Below, piece by piece: positions 1-11,265 of a stretch of DNA of 64,000 bases; the stretch's first letter is position 1; every line of letters starts with the position of its first letter. Source of the stretch: Penelope pileata (Eukaryota; Chordata; Aves; Galliformes; Cracidae); contig WBMW01003830.1 of assembly GCA_013396635.1 (NCBI GenBank), positions 2,020,980 through 2,084,979 on the forward strand, given 5' to 3'. The translations under genes and the position numbers were made by a program. The notes beneath the pieces were generated by a model that saw nothing but the letters and a program-made list of their open reading frames with translations, was not told where the DNA came from and searched no databases.

Positions 1-3000
1 CCCAGGACATCTGTGTTCAGCTTGTAGTTTTTGTCATTGCTCTTCTCTGTGTTCCTAGGAAAAACTATTTACTCTTAGTGAAGCACTGTCCTGCCAACAA
101 AATTCAGATCTTTTCTCTACCCTGTGGAGCTGAATCTATTCATGTCTGTAGAGAGCTTGTTTTGCTACACAGATAGCATTTTTCAATATTTGCTATAAGT
201 AGACAGTCAATACGGAATGTGACTCGACACAGATGTCGCTGAAGAATGTAGCCCCAAGAGTTTCCTATTCTCTTCACAGTACATTCATTTGAGGCTGATT
301 GTAGCATAAATGCTTTTTCTTTCTTGCATGTCTTCTGAAATTACTGGATGCCGGCCCACAGACCACCCACATACTGAACAGCTCTTAAATGTATGCCAGA
401 TAGGAAGGGGAGCACAAATAATCTTGCTGGACTCAAAACATTATTTTCCATCAGTTCCCATCTTTCCTTGTGTTGATTGTGCAGCCATGATCATATTGCT
501 ACTTAATTGTGCCTCAGTTCTCCTAGTGTAAACTTAGGACTACATGGATCTTGTCACCCTTACGGAAACTTTCAGTATGTTTAAGTTGAAGGTCTCGTGA
601 ATAGAAGTGTGTTCAATTGCTGTAAATACAGTTATGGGATTTTATGGTACTTGTGAGCTGTGGAGCTTTGTCAAAATTCAGAACAGTGTTGCATTGCTAA
701 TGTTTCCATAGTGTCCTGATACCACCTTAACTGATAAAGCAAGGCTGAGATCTGTCTCGTATCTCCTGGCAAAGAAATGTCCCAAGCTTTGGACTGCAGT
801 ACCAACTACCTCCAAAAACTTACGTTGTGTTTGATAGCTAGAGTTTCTGCATTCTCATTGCTAGAGCTGTTGGTTGATTCTTCCTGCCTGTTTTTCTGCT
901 GCCAGCTTGCCAGTGGGAGCTGCTTCCCCAAAGTGCAGGGACTAGATTAACAGCATGTCCTGCACTGTAACAGAGCCTGTATTGATTTTCTGCTGAGTAA
1001 CAAGAACTAATGATGGGCATTGTGTATTATTCATGTTTCATCAAGTTCATTTATAAGCTGTATAGTGCAGCTGGGAGAAGGGTTAACTGGGGACGTGAGA
1101 GACTGTAGAACAGTTCTACAGTCAAACCAGTGTTATATCTGGTGGCAGCACTTCCAAACACACGTCCTTTGGCAGAAATGCTCTCTATCCTCTTTTCTGG
1201 AGAAATTGTGTGCATTTATGGACCATTTTCAACCTGTTCGTGCTTCCTTTTCTCACAGCTAGTAAGGTTCAAAGCGGGTAAGGTAAGATAGGGTGAGCTG
1301 TGGACACTTCACCAGTTGCTCTGTGTTCCAGGGTGCGTTAATTGGGGGGCAGGGAGGAAGGGGGATGTTTCTATGAGATTATCAGAGTGGTCTGAGGTCC
1401 AGTGCAAAGTTCTAATCATTTAATCATGCATAGCAGCTAGCATTTCTGGATGGAAATAACCATTGTGTGTTACCTGTGGGTGGAATCCTGATATGGTAAC
1501 AGAAACAACGGCTAACTGAAATGCATGGTAACCCTAGGCTGATGTTTGGTTACTTTGCTGTCCCTAGTAATCAGAGTGGTGTAATGTGATGTGCAAGAAA
1601 CATAGGGATTGATCTCTGAGAATGTCTTAGAGGAGTATTGTTGGCTTAAATAGTCCTGAGGTCTTTCTAGAAAGTAAGTTGATGATTTCAATGCCATGTT
1701 GCAAATAGCCTGCCTCATTTTGATTTTTTACTCTTTATGGCACTGTGAGAGGAGATACTCAAGTTCTTCTTCAGAATTAGAGATCGTTCTCTGATAGGGG
1801 AAGGTTTTCAGAGTCAAGGAAGTGATAAAGATGTTCAGAAGGTAAGAAGTGAAAAGTGTTATCTTTTGATAGGTAGGGCTTGGGTTATTTCCAACTGACT
1901 GGAGAATAGCTTTTCTTTGTAGAAAACTTGGTGACTAAAGATTCTTCTATTCCCTTTAAAATGGATTCAGTCAATCTTTTCATGAAGAGTAAGAGGGGAA
2001 AGATAGAAATATGAAGAAATTTTGCTCACCCACAGTGCAGGAGATGCAAGTTTCTATTCCACCAGGTTTAGGTGAGGACTCTGAACCCATCACGGGCAAG
2101 TACCTTCCATCACTACTGGTCTTAATGAGACAGGTGATTTTGCTTCACTTTTAACTCTGAAATAATTCTAGAATAATGCTCACAAGAATGTATGTCCCTT
2201 ATTTTAAGACTGACATGTTGTGACTGAAAGCAGCTTTGAAAAATTCTCCCCTGATTCCTGACAACAGCTCAGAAACTTTGTGCTTCTAGCTACAGTGCTG
2301 TCTGTTGAGGTTAGCAGAGACAGCTTTTAGCTAGGCCTTTATGTGAAAAATAGGAGTGCTGTATTGTGGTAAGTATAATCTGATTTCACTGGAAACCACG
2401 GCTGGAGATATTGATCTTGCCTTCCCCCTTTCCTCTTGGCTTCTTTACCAGTACACTATCACATCTCTCACTTCAGTTGTTATGACTGGAAAAAAAAAAC
2501 ATTTTTGAAACCAGTTGCACTTCAGGTTGATCAAAACAAGCTTGATGGAAGATGCACTTGTGGGTTCTTTTTTGTGCTCCCCTTGAGTAACACTATCAGC
2601 CCTCATTAATGAGGCAGTTCAGTCTCCAGACCTGTTGTCTCAGGCTTCTTGCAGACTTAGCTGGAGCAAAGATGAATGCCTACATTTGATTCACGTTCAG
2701 AAGGTTTGATGCACATTTTCAAAGCTTTAGAATTTAGAACGGTGGCATGCTTTTCAGTTGAATATCAAGACTGAACTCAATATAGGCAACTTGCCTTTAT
2801 AAAAGGGACCTGCATTCAAGTGTGACTCCTTTAAAGATGAACTGTTCATTGCATTCCCCCAGTAGTCTGGGGCAGGGTGAAATGCCTCATCCAGGAAATT
2901 TTGTGCAGCATTTATGTAGGAGCTCTTTCACTGCCTTTATTTTTGTTTATTATATAACAAGAAATTAATGAAGGCAGAATTGGAAGATGGGAGTATTAAC

Positions 3001-5057
3001 TCTTATAGGGACAGTAATTGTTGACTACGTGTTCTGTAGGGAGTCCAGCAGGGTTGTTGGCAATGTCTTACAGAGCAGTTGTGGTGGCAGCTTGCTTGTA
3101 TTGTCCCAGTAGAGTGAATGGTGCCTGCAAAGCACTCTGCTCCACAGTACACTTCTGTGTCTCAGGTGATCAACGGCAATTAAGTTATTTTTGTGACCTT
3201 TTTATCTCAGTTCCTGTTGAGATGGTGTGTAATTAAAATATCTGGAGGGGTAATTAGAAATTCAGACATTAAAAATCTTTCTATATTCTCTATCATTTAA
3301 TGCAAATTTCTGTTCTAAGTAACAGCAGGAGACTGAGTTAGCTGCTAGTAATTAGTATTTTCTCCTGAAGTCTACAGCTGACAACCGACTGCATATCTGG
3401 ATACAAGATGTTGATTTCTAGAGGGTTTTGTTTAGGTTTCTGGGATTCAGCACTCAGCATAGTGAAGAAAGTAGTTCTGTGTCCTACTGAAAAGAGTGAG
3501 ACAATATTATTTCAGTGGAGCACTGCATTGGCCTGTGCACTTGGCCCTGCAGTGGAGCTGCCATTGCTGCTATGTGGTCTTTAATTCTTCTGCAAGTCTG
3601 GAATGTAGAGCAGGAGAATGTTTGTCGCTAGAAGTGATGACTGTCTTAGGGAACATTAGATAGACTTTCCATTTTATTAAGGAAGGAGAAAACTAAAATG
3701 TTTTATCTGAACTGCTTTTATAAAGAAGTGCCTGGCACAACAAAATTGCATACCTTCTTTTCTGACACTGGAAACTTCTTTATTACTACCTTGCATTTTG
3801 GGTTTGAGACCTTCAAGGTAGCAGTAATACCATGTACATCTGCTCAGCTTTTGTCTGCTACAGGAACTCTTTATATGCAAGATAAGTGCAGCCTGAGTCT
3901 CTTTGAAAGTATGTGTTCTGCCCTTCTATAACAAAAACAAACATACAAAAAAAAAAAAAAGGCAAAGATTGTTGATACTTTAGTATGTGCTCTGCTTGCT
4001 CCATCTGTTCCTGAGCGCTAGATGGCGCTGCTTCTTTCCACCTTGTGCTTGGGAGCTTGTTTTCTGTTCAGGCATGTCCTTGAATGGGAGTTCATCCTGC
4101 AAAAGGAAATTAGCCATTGCTTGTCTTTTGGTGTCTCCTCAAAAGCAAATTAACAAGCAAGAGTTTCTAAAAATGCTATTGGCCATCCTGTGAAGCTAAA
4201 ACTGTGCTCTGTAGACAGAATACAGCATTGTATATGTTTCTGCACATTTGCCCTGCCATGAGGAACTTAGTCTGCTTGGATCCACAACTACTGCAGAGTT
4301 TCAGCTGCAGTCACAGATGCCAAAGTCAACAGTCTTTGAAAGCGTTCAAGTTCAAATTCTTTGCCTGTTTCATGTTAGGTTGAAAAGAAGATGGATTTCC
4401 TTCTTATGAAAGAGCAGAGCACATTCTGTATGGATATGTACAGTAATGGCTGTATGGGGAAGGCATTTGAACCTGGGCCTCCACTCTTTTAGGTTAACAA
4501 TCCTGACCCAAGGCTTATTAGCTATTATGTTGCATCTATCTGTTTTTTCCTTATCCCCTATTCCAAACCTGATTAACTTATTTTTCCAAATACATATCTT
4601 CAAGCTTTTCCACTTTTAAGGAACTGGCATTTGCTTCCTATGCCTGGGTGTGGGAGTAAAGGAGTTTGATTAAACCTCCCACTGCATTGCTTCTTAGGGG
4701 ATTTGCCTGAAAGATGCTAATTGTCTTCCTCAGGGCAGCTCCCTTCTTCTTCTAATAAAATTCTTTTATCTGCCTGGTGGGAAAAAAAAAGTCTTCAGGG
4801 CCTGTCCAGACCTTGACAACTTAATTTAGCATCAACAGAAGCACCAAGGGGCTGCCAGTATTTATTTCTAAGCTTGCTTTACAAATTGACTTGAGTTGAG
4901 CAACTATTGTTAGGGAAAGTTAATGGGAACCTGGCTTTGCTCATGCAGGCAATAGACAGAATTCAAATCTTCTGCAGGCAAGGCATCCCTTCTTACTGAA
5001 CTCCTGATCCATACTATCCCTGAATACTTGACTGTACCATGTCACTGATGAATATTT
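1..5057. other. Unique non-coding sequence, no gene seen
   Basis: This stretch has only short chance reading frames in all six frames, none resembling a known protein family. It contains ordinary AT-leaning sequence with a 14-base A run ending at 3960 and a G-rich patch near 1344-1370 with several G runs. The one notable site is a CTCF-like motif listed separately. It is best read as intronic or intergenic vertebrate DNA. Confidence 0.6.
4015..4030 (+). promoter_or_regulatory. CTCF-like binding motif
   Basis: The 16 bases GCGCTAGATGGCGCTG match the vertebrate CTCF core (consensus CCASYAGRKGGCRSYR) at all but two positions, both within its first three bases. The centre AGATGGCGCTG is a perfect fit. 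CpGs are preserved on both sides of the core although the surrounding DNA is CpG-poor. If bound, the motif lies on the + strand. Occupancy is inference; a motif of this length also occurs by chance in a large genome. Confidence 0.45.
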
Positions 5058-5808
5058 TAGCCATCCAGAGGGGCCTTGATAAACTTGAAAGGTGGGCCCA
5101 TGTGAACCTAATGAGGTTCAACACAGCGAAGTACAAGGTCTTGCACTTCAGTCAAAGTAATCCCAGATATGTATACAGACTGGGAGAAGAGATCCTTGAG
5201 AGCAGCCTAGCTGAGAAAGACCTGGGGGTCCTGGTGGATGAAAAACTGAACGTGAGCCAGCAGCATGCTCTTGCAGCTCAGAAGGCCAACGGTATCCTGG
5301 GCTCCATCAGGAGAGGGGTGGCTAGCAGAGAGAGGGAGGTGATTGTCCCTCTCTGCTCTGCCCTCGTGAGGCCCCATCTGGAGTACTGTGTCCAGGTCTG
5401 GGGCCCCCAATACAGGAAAGATGTGGAACTGTTGGAGAGGGTTCAGAGGAGGCCACAAAGATGATCAGAGGGCAGGAGCACCTCCCCTATGAGGACAGAC
5501 TGAGGGAGCTGGGCTTGTTCAGCCTGGAGAAGAGAAGGCTGCTGGGGGACCTCATAGCAGCTTTCCGGTATTTAAAAGGAGATCATAAACAGGAGGGAAA
5601 CCAACTTTTCAAAAGGATAGACAGTGATAGGACAAGGGGGGATGGTTTTAAGCTGAAGGAGGGAAGGTTTAGATTAGACATCAGGGGGAAGTTCTTTACC
5701 AAGAGAGTGGTGAGGTGCTGGAACAGGCTGCCCAGAGAGGTTGCGGATGCCCCAACCCTGGACATGTTCAAGACCAGTTTGGATGGGGTCCTGGGTAACC
5801 TGATCTAG
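5058..5808 (+). pseudogene. CR1 ORF2 C-terminal remnant, frameshifted
   Basis: Two adjoining frames together cover the C-terminal region of the CR1 ORF2 protein, the replication protein of the element (endonuclease plus reverse transcriptase; only the post-catalytic end is present). The first frame is open through 5464 and includes the conserved segments EKDLGVLVDEKL, AAQKANGILGSI and SALVRPHLEYCVQVWGPQY. The second starts at about 5461 (MIRGQEHLPYEDRLRELGLFSLEKRR), continues through WNRLPREV and stops at 5808. The break lies near 5450-5460, where family members read RVQRRATKMI; loss of one G in the run before CCACAAAGATG would explain it. No catalytic residues are present, so it cannot make an active enzyme. 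Confidence 0.9.
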
Positions 5809-5905
5809 TACCAGATCTGCAGGTTGGTGGCCCTGCCTGTGGCAGAGGGGTTGGATCCTCATGATCCTTGGGGTCCCTTCCAACCTGGGCCATTCTATGA
5901 TTTTT
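5058..5905 (+). mobile_element. CR1 LINE, 5'-truncated, best-preserved copy
   Basis: This is the 3' part of a chicken-repeat-1 (CR1) non-LTR retrotransposon. It begins inside the reverse-transcriptase protein, at about the residues AIQRGLDKLERWAH, and runs through the C-terminal part of that protein into the 3' untranslated tail. The tail carries the family hallmark CCTTCCAACCTGGGCCATTC followed by TATGATTTT. CR1 copies are typically cut at the 5' end and end in short ATTCTRTG-type repeats rather than poly(A); this copy ends in one eroded unit plus a T run. It has long readable stretches, so it is younger than the other CR1 pieces here. Confidence 0.95.
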
Positions 5906-8900
5906 TTTGAAAGAAAACCTGAAAAAAGAGATTGGAACTTTGCCTTTGAAATTCATATAACTTTTACTGATCTCAGTGCTGTTATGTTAGGTCCAGTGGT
6001 GTACCCAGAGATCAACACTCTCTTATAGTCTACTTAAGGCAATGACTCATCGCTAGTTAAGGTCTTCAGACAGCATCCTAACTTTTGTATAGAGACATTT
6101 CTAGGCTTCTCTTTCACCGGAGGGATGTGGTGCTCTCTGATAGCTATGAATGTTTTGATTCACCTTATGTTACCAACTTAAAACACCTTGAAGGGCATCA
6201 AGAGGCACCTGCAGCCTGTAAATTGCTTCTTGCTTGCTTTCTTTTTTTTCCCCTGCCATATGCAATGCCCAAGGCTTATGTTTGTGTTTGGCAAGGAAAG
6301 ATCCTGCTTCATGAAATAAACAAGATCCTGCCTTTATTTCATTAGAAGTGTTTGGTCTACTCTAGTTATTCTGCCTACATCCAACAGTGGTATGTGACCC
6401 TGGATAATTGAAAGTGGTCCTGAAAATGGACTGTGACAGCATATGTGTTCTTCTGTCCTAGAATCTGTATCACCAGGAGAAACTCTGCATCTGATCCTTT
6501 ATCAATAGCACCTAGCTATCTTGAGTTCAAGCACTGGCTTTCAGCAAGATTGCTTTTTTTTTACAACTTCAGTTGCAACGGTATGTGGCCTGCTGGGAAA
6601 GGAGCATGAGGCTTAAGGAGCTTCATGAATATCTTTTTCTGCTCATGGAGATAAATAAGACACCATTTTTGACAGTTCTGGAGCAGTTTTTCTTAACCCA
6701 TTGTATTTCTGAAAGTCAAATATATCTGTACAGTATTTTGTGTTGGTTGCCCTTTGAGTGTAGAAATGCGGCTCTGTAAGATGGCATGTCACTGGAATGT
6801 ACAAAGCATCGTTTAATCCTATCAGGTTGGCTTTTTAGTGCTAATAGGTAAGATTTTGAGCTCCTTCCTAGAGTTCCAGACTAAGCTCTGAATATTCTGC
6901 CTTAAGGATAATACTTTAAGCCCTGAGGCATGTGTGCTTAGTAGATATATATATATATAACATTTCTGTGCAGGAATAGCTTTGTTTCGTAAAGATATGA
7001 TATAATTGATCATGTTGACAAATTAATATAGTGCCTTCCCTATATTTCTTGCTAATTCATCAGAAATAGTCTTCAGTGCTGTCTTGCAGCTTGTGTGCTC
7101 TGATGCTACTGTTGAGAGTTAAGCCTCGTTCTGCCCCAGAAGCAGCTGTATTCCCATTTGAAATAAGGATGTGTGAATTCTCCATGTTTTGCAATGTTTG
7201 GGACACCTCGGGTAAAGATGCTAACCTACCGGAGTATGAAGTAAAAATAAAACATAATATATGGCAGTGTGGTTCATAGAACACAGCAAATTCTAGAGGT
7301 AATAAAAGTAAGTACTAGAGATCCGCATGAGGAAGGAAAGTATCAAGCTAAAGGGAAGTTTGCTACTAAGACCCTTGCCCCACAAATGTTTACTCATTGA
7401 ATAGTCTTACTGAGGTGAATTGATCTCTAAGTCGTGATATTGGGCCCTTTATTTGAAGTTCATCTGACTTGCCTTTTGCTATTTGAAGGGTTAATTCTTG
7501 TCCCTAGCTGACCTGGCAGTCAATTAACTTAGAGATGTAATGGATTTCAGATTAATTTGCAGGCTTATTTTGGTTGTCTGAGCTAGTGATGCAGTCAGGC
7601 TTGGTCACTCTTTTCCATAGGTTATCCTGGTCACTGTTTTCTTGACTTCTGCACTTGAACTTTTTAAGGGTCAGCATCTCTGCTAAGTGGCTGCTGCTTT
7701 AACTCTGATAGCAGAAGTAAATAGTTAACTTTGGGGGAGAAGGATGATGATTCCTTAAGGTGTATTAAATTTTTTAAATGATCTGTGGATCCTGAAGCTG
7801 ACAGCAGATGCATGTATCTGCTTGTGGAGTTCATGCTGCTTTTGTGTTTGATATAATACCAGGAAAAAAAAAATCTTTTTAGTTCTTAAATGCAGAACTT
7901 TGTGGTTGGAGAACATAATTTCTGTTTCACTCATGCTGTTGTCATCACAGAACTTCTGTAACACATGCAGCATTTAATGACTTGTGGGTTTAATCTGACT
8001 TCCTACCTGGTTTGAGGAGCTATGGTTCTGGGTTTATGTGATATGCAGCAGGTACAGGCTATGTAGAACGTACAAACTCCACCCACCACCTCTCTTCTTT
8101 ACCCTCAGAAGTGCTTTGATAACATTGAAATATTTCAGTAATATTCAATAACATTGAATATTCATTGAAAATAGGGTAAGAAGCAGGGCTGGTCTCTAAA
8201 CCAAGTCCAGACATCATGTAAGTGAAAGAAACCAAAATATTTGCTCCCCAGGATGCTCCAGAGTGGAATTCTGACACCCACACACCATCCCTTATCTAAA
8301 GAGTAGAGAAGAAACCATAACCTGAGAACATGCTGTGTACTGATAAACCTGTTAGGCAGCACTTCTGCTGTGACTGAGGTACCTGATAGTTCTTGTAGCT
8401 CAACTGCTCGGTATGATATGCTGACTTGAAAATACCGGCTGGAAGTTGTTCTGGGGAGTAATGGTAAGAAAAAGAAAACATGCTTTCTTTTCACACAGCC
8501 CATGCAAAAGCATGGTGGGGAAGGAACAACAAAGCTGATAATGTGCTGCTCCAGCATCCAAAAAAAAATTCTAATTAGTAAACTGCTCTCTGATATGTTT
8601 ATGAAACTGTTTCTTTGTGAATGATGCACTAATGCCATTTTGAAGTAGCAGCTGGCCTGCTGTTGAGCAGCTGTGAGGATTCACATGCAACCCACTCTGT
8701 GTTTGTCTGAAATTCTTTGAGATAAGCAGTGTGCTATCAGTGTGAACCAGCTTGCACAAGGCTATCTGAACTTCACAAAGAGAAGGGGGAAATACTGCAA
8801 AGGCATATTGCCTAGGGCCTAACACTGAAGATTTATGCTTTGTTAAATAAGTAGCCATGCTATAAAGAACTTGATGTTACATTGTAAAAGTTTTATTTAG

Positions 8901-10837
8901 CATTTAAATGTTCCTTCTAGTTATTTTCAAAGTAGTCATTAGGTATGATGACTGAGGGAGGAAGACTCAGGTGTGGAAGTGACTTATGCTTCTTTTCAAT
9001 GATTTTTCAGATTCTTATCCTACATACACGCCTATACTCAGCCTTACCCTTGTGTAGAATCCTATTAACATGATTGCACAGAATATACATTTCACACTGT
9101 GATCTTGTTCATAAGATTCTCTTGTGTTATGCAGGAAGTCAAAGTAGGTCATGACAAAAGTCACTCTTGCACCTTTTTAAGTTTATGGAAAAACCACTAA
9201 GCACAAGTTACTGCAGGGAAACAAATTCGTCTGATACCTGAACTGCTGGGAATGCAGGCTGTGTGCTTTCTGAAGGACTACTGCAACATGAAAAATGGGA
9301 AAGTGTGAAACAGGCAGAACAACTTTGTTTCCCTGGAACACCTAAGAGAAATGCTGATGCTAATCAGCATAAAAATGAAATGCATGCAATTTTATTACTT
9401 CAAGGTGTCCCTGGAAGTGGAGTTAGAAAGCTAAGGAATTAATTTTGTGGATTTTCAAATCCATAAATTATTAGAATATCAATCTTTCTGTTAATTTCTG
9501 TTGTTTAAAGAAATTTATTCAGCTAGGCATGGATGTGGAATCTTTGTGCCCAGAATGTGGGTTGTTGGGGTTTTTTTGTTTGCTTGTTTGTTTTTATGAT
9601 GCAAGTTCTACTAATAGATAGGATCCTGCAAATTCTTGAGTATTGGCTTTACATTTGTTTCAGGATATTGGGAGCAATTCCTCCTTCCTGACTTCTATGA
9701 AGAAATTAATTCCACTGATTTAGAGTAACTTGAATAGGTCCTGTTTATCTGGTTAAACATCTTTGGCTAAAAGGGGAGGTCTTGTAACAGTTTTGATTGA
9801 GACCTAGTTACTGACCAGTATGGCTGTATTTTATTTGTCCATTTATTTGTTTTGGGAATAGTTACTTTAGCAGTATGCTTCTAAACAAGCGTAAATCTCA
9901 GACCTTGAAGAAGCATGCTCCTTGTGACCATAAGCACCTGAAAATGCTCGGTTTTGAACCAAATTTTTTCATCTTACTTTCAAGAAAATTTTTAAAGGAG
10001 CTCGACATGATGAGCGCTGAGAACACTTACTGGTGTGGTTAGTCTGTGTTGAATTTAGTGTCTTTTTTCTCGTAACCCTCACGGTCTCTATAGTACTTAT
10101 AAGAGTGGGTTCTGCTCAAGATACTATTTTGTAAAACAAAAGCAGTGAGGCAGCTGGGATCAGGACTTTGTACTGTTTAGTGTAGCATGTTCTGATAAGT
10201 GTAACCTTGCTAATTTTCTCCAAGCATCCTGATTGAAATGGATGTGACTTCTTCCATTAGAAAGACAAATTTCAGGTCACTTATAGTTGTAGAAGTCTTC
10301 CTCTTAGCAGACTGTTTACTTTCTCAAAGTTTGTGTCTTCCATCTCTGTTCTGGCAGGTGCACAGCTCAGTGCACGCACATTCTTTCCAAGTCTGGCTTT
10401 GAATCTCAACCAGTGGAGATAAATGTGTTTGTAACTGCAGGATTAGGCAGTGTGTTCATCCATAAACCATCACTCATCTAACTGAAGTCCACTTAAGATG
10501 TTGATATGTCCATGCCACCACCTGGTACCAAAGATGCTGTATATCATGCTGAACTCATGAAATAGTGTTGTTAGTTCTGGGTTTTGCTTCTAGTCACAAG
10601 GTGTCTGACGCTCATGAAAATTTTGAGAAGGGTGTGTGTGAGATAATAAAGAGCTATGAAGTCAAAAGAATATCATGTTAAAAGGGAGGAGCGTCTATGA
10701 GGCCATGAGGAAGAGCTGTGTTTTAAGCAACTGTATATTAATTGCATTGAAAGATAATGCACAAGCTGTGCTGCTGCTCTCGATCTGGTGTTGTGGTTTT
10801 AATATTTATTTCTAGCCACACTGATGTGAGAATCCTC
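5906..10837. other. Unique non-coding sequence, no gene seen
   Basis: Only short, unrelated reading frames are present. The longest, on the minus strand at 8162-8638, has no recognisable domain and biased, low-complexity serine/phenylalanine composition typical of translated AT-rich DNA. A short (AT)n run lies at about 6945-6958. I recognise no repeat family or RNA gene. Confidence 0.55.
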
Positions 10838-11265
10838 CTGCTCCAGAGGAGCTTCTCTCATATGAGGAGAGGCTGGGAGAGTTGGGACTGTTCAGCCTGA
10901 AGAAGAGGGGGCTTAGGAGGGGGGGGGGATCTTACCAATGTCTGTAAATACCTGAAGGGAGGGTGCCAACAGGACGGAGCGAACTCTTCTTGGTGGTGCC
11001 CAGTACCAGGACAGGAGGCATTGGACACAAACTGGAACACATGAGGTTCCTTCTGAAGATCAGGGAACACTTTACCATGCAGGTGACTGAACACTGGCAC
11101 AGGTTGCCTGGAGAGCTTGTAGAAGCTCCTTGGAGGTCTTCAGAAACTGCCTGGGTATGGTCTTGGACAACATCCTCTGGGTGTCACTGTCTGAGCAGCA
11201 GTTGGAGTAGATGGACTCAGAGGTCCTTGCCAACCTCACTCAGGCTGTGATTCTGTGCTTTGTGC
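10838..11265 (+). mobile_element. CR1 LINE 3' fragment, old
   Basis: The sequence follows the CR1 3' end: a start equivalent to the EHLPYEDRLRELGLFSLEK region (GAGGAGAGGCTGGGAGAGTT, then CTGTTCAGCCTGAAGAAG), a middle matching the family's GAACACTGGCACAGGTTGCC segment, and the tail GGACTCAGAGGTCCTTGCCA leading to GTGATTCTGTG. Frameshifts and a run of about twelve G bases near 10917-10928 break the coding part. It is more diverged than the 5.1-5.9 kb copy and belongs to a different CR1 subfamily, which I cannot name with certainty. Confidence 0.9.

Noticed and set aside
8162..8638. 158-codon open frame on the minus strand
   Set aside because: No recognisable domain, no splice or promoter context, and overlapping open frames on the same strand in other phases; composition resembles translated non-coding DNA.
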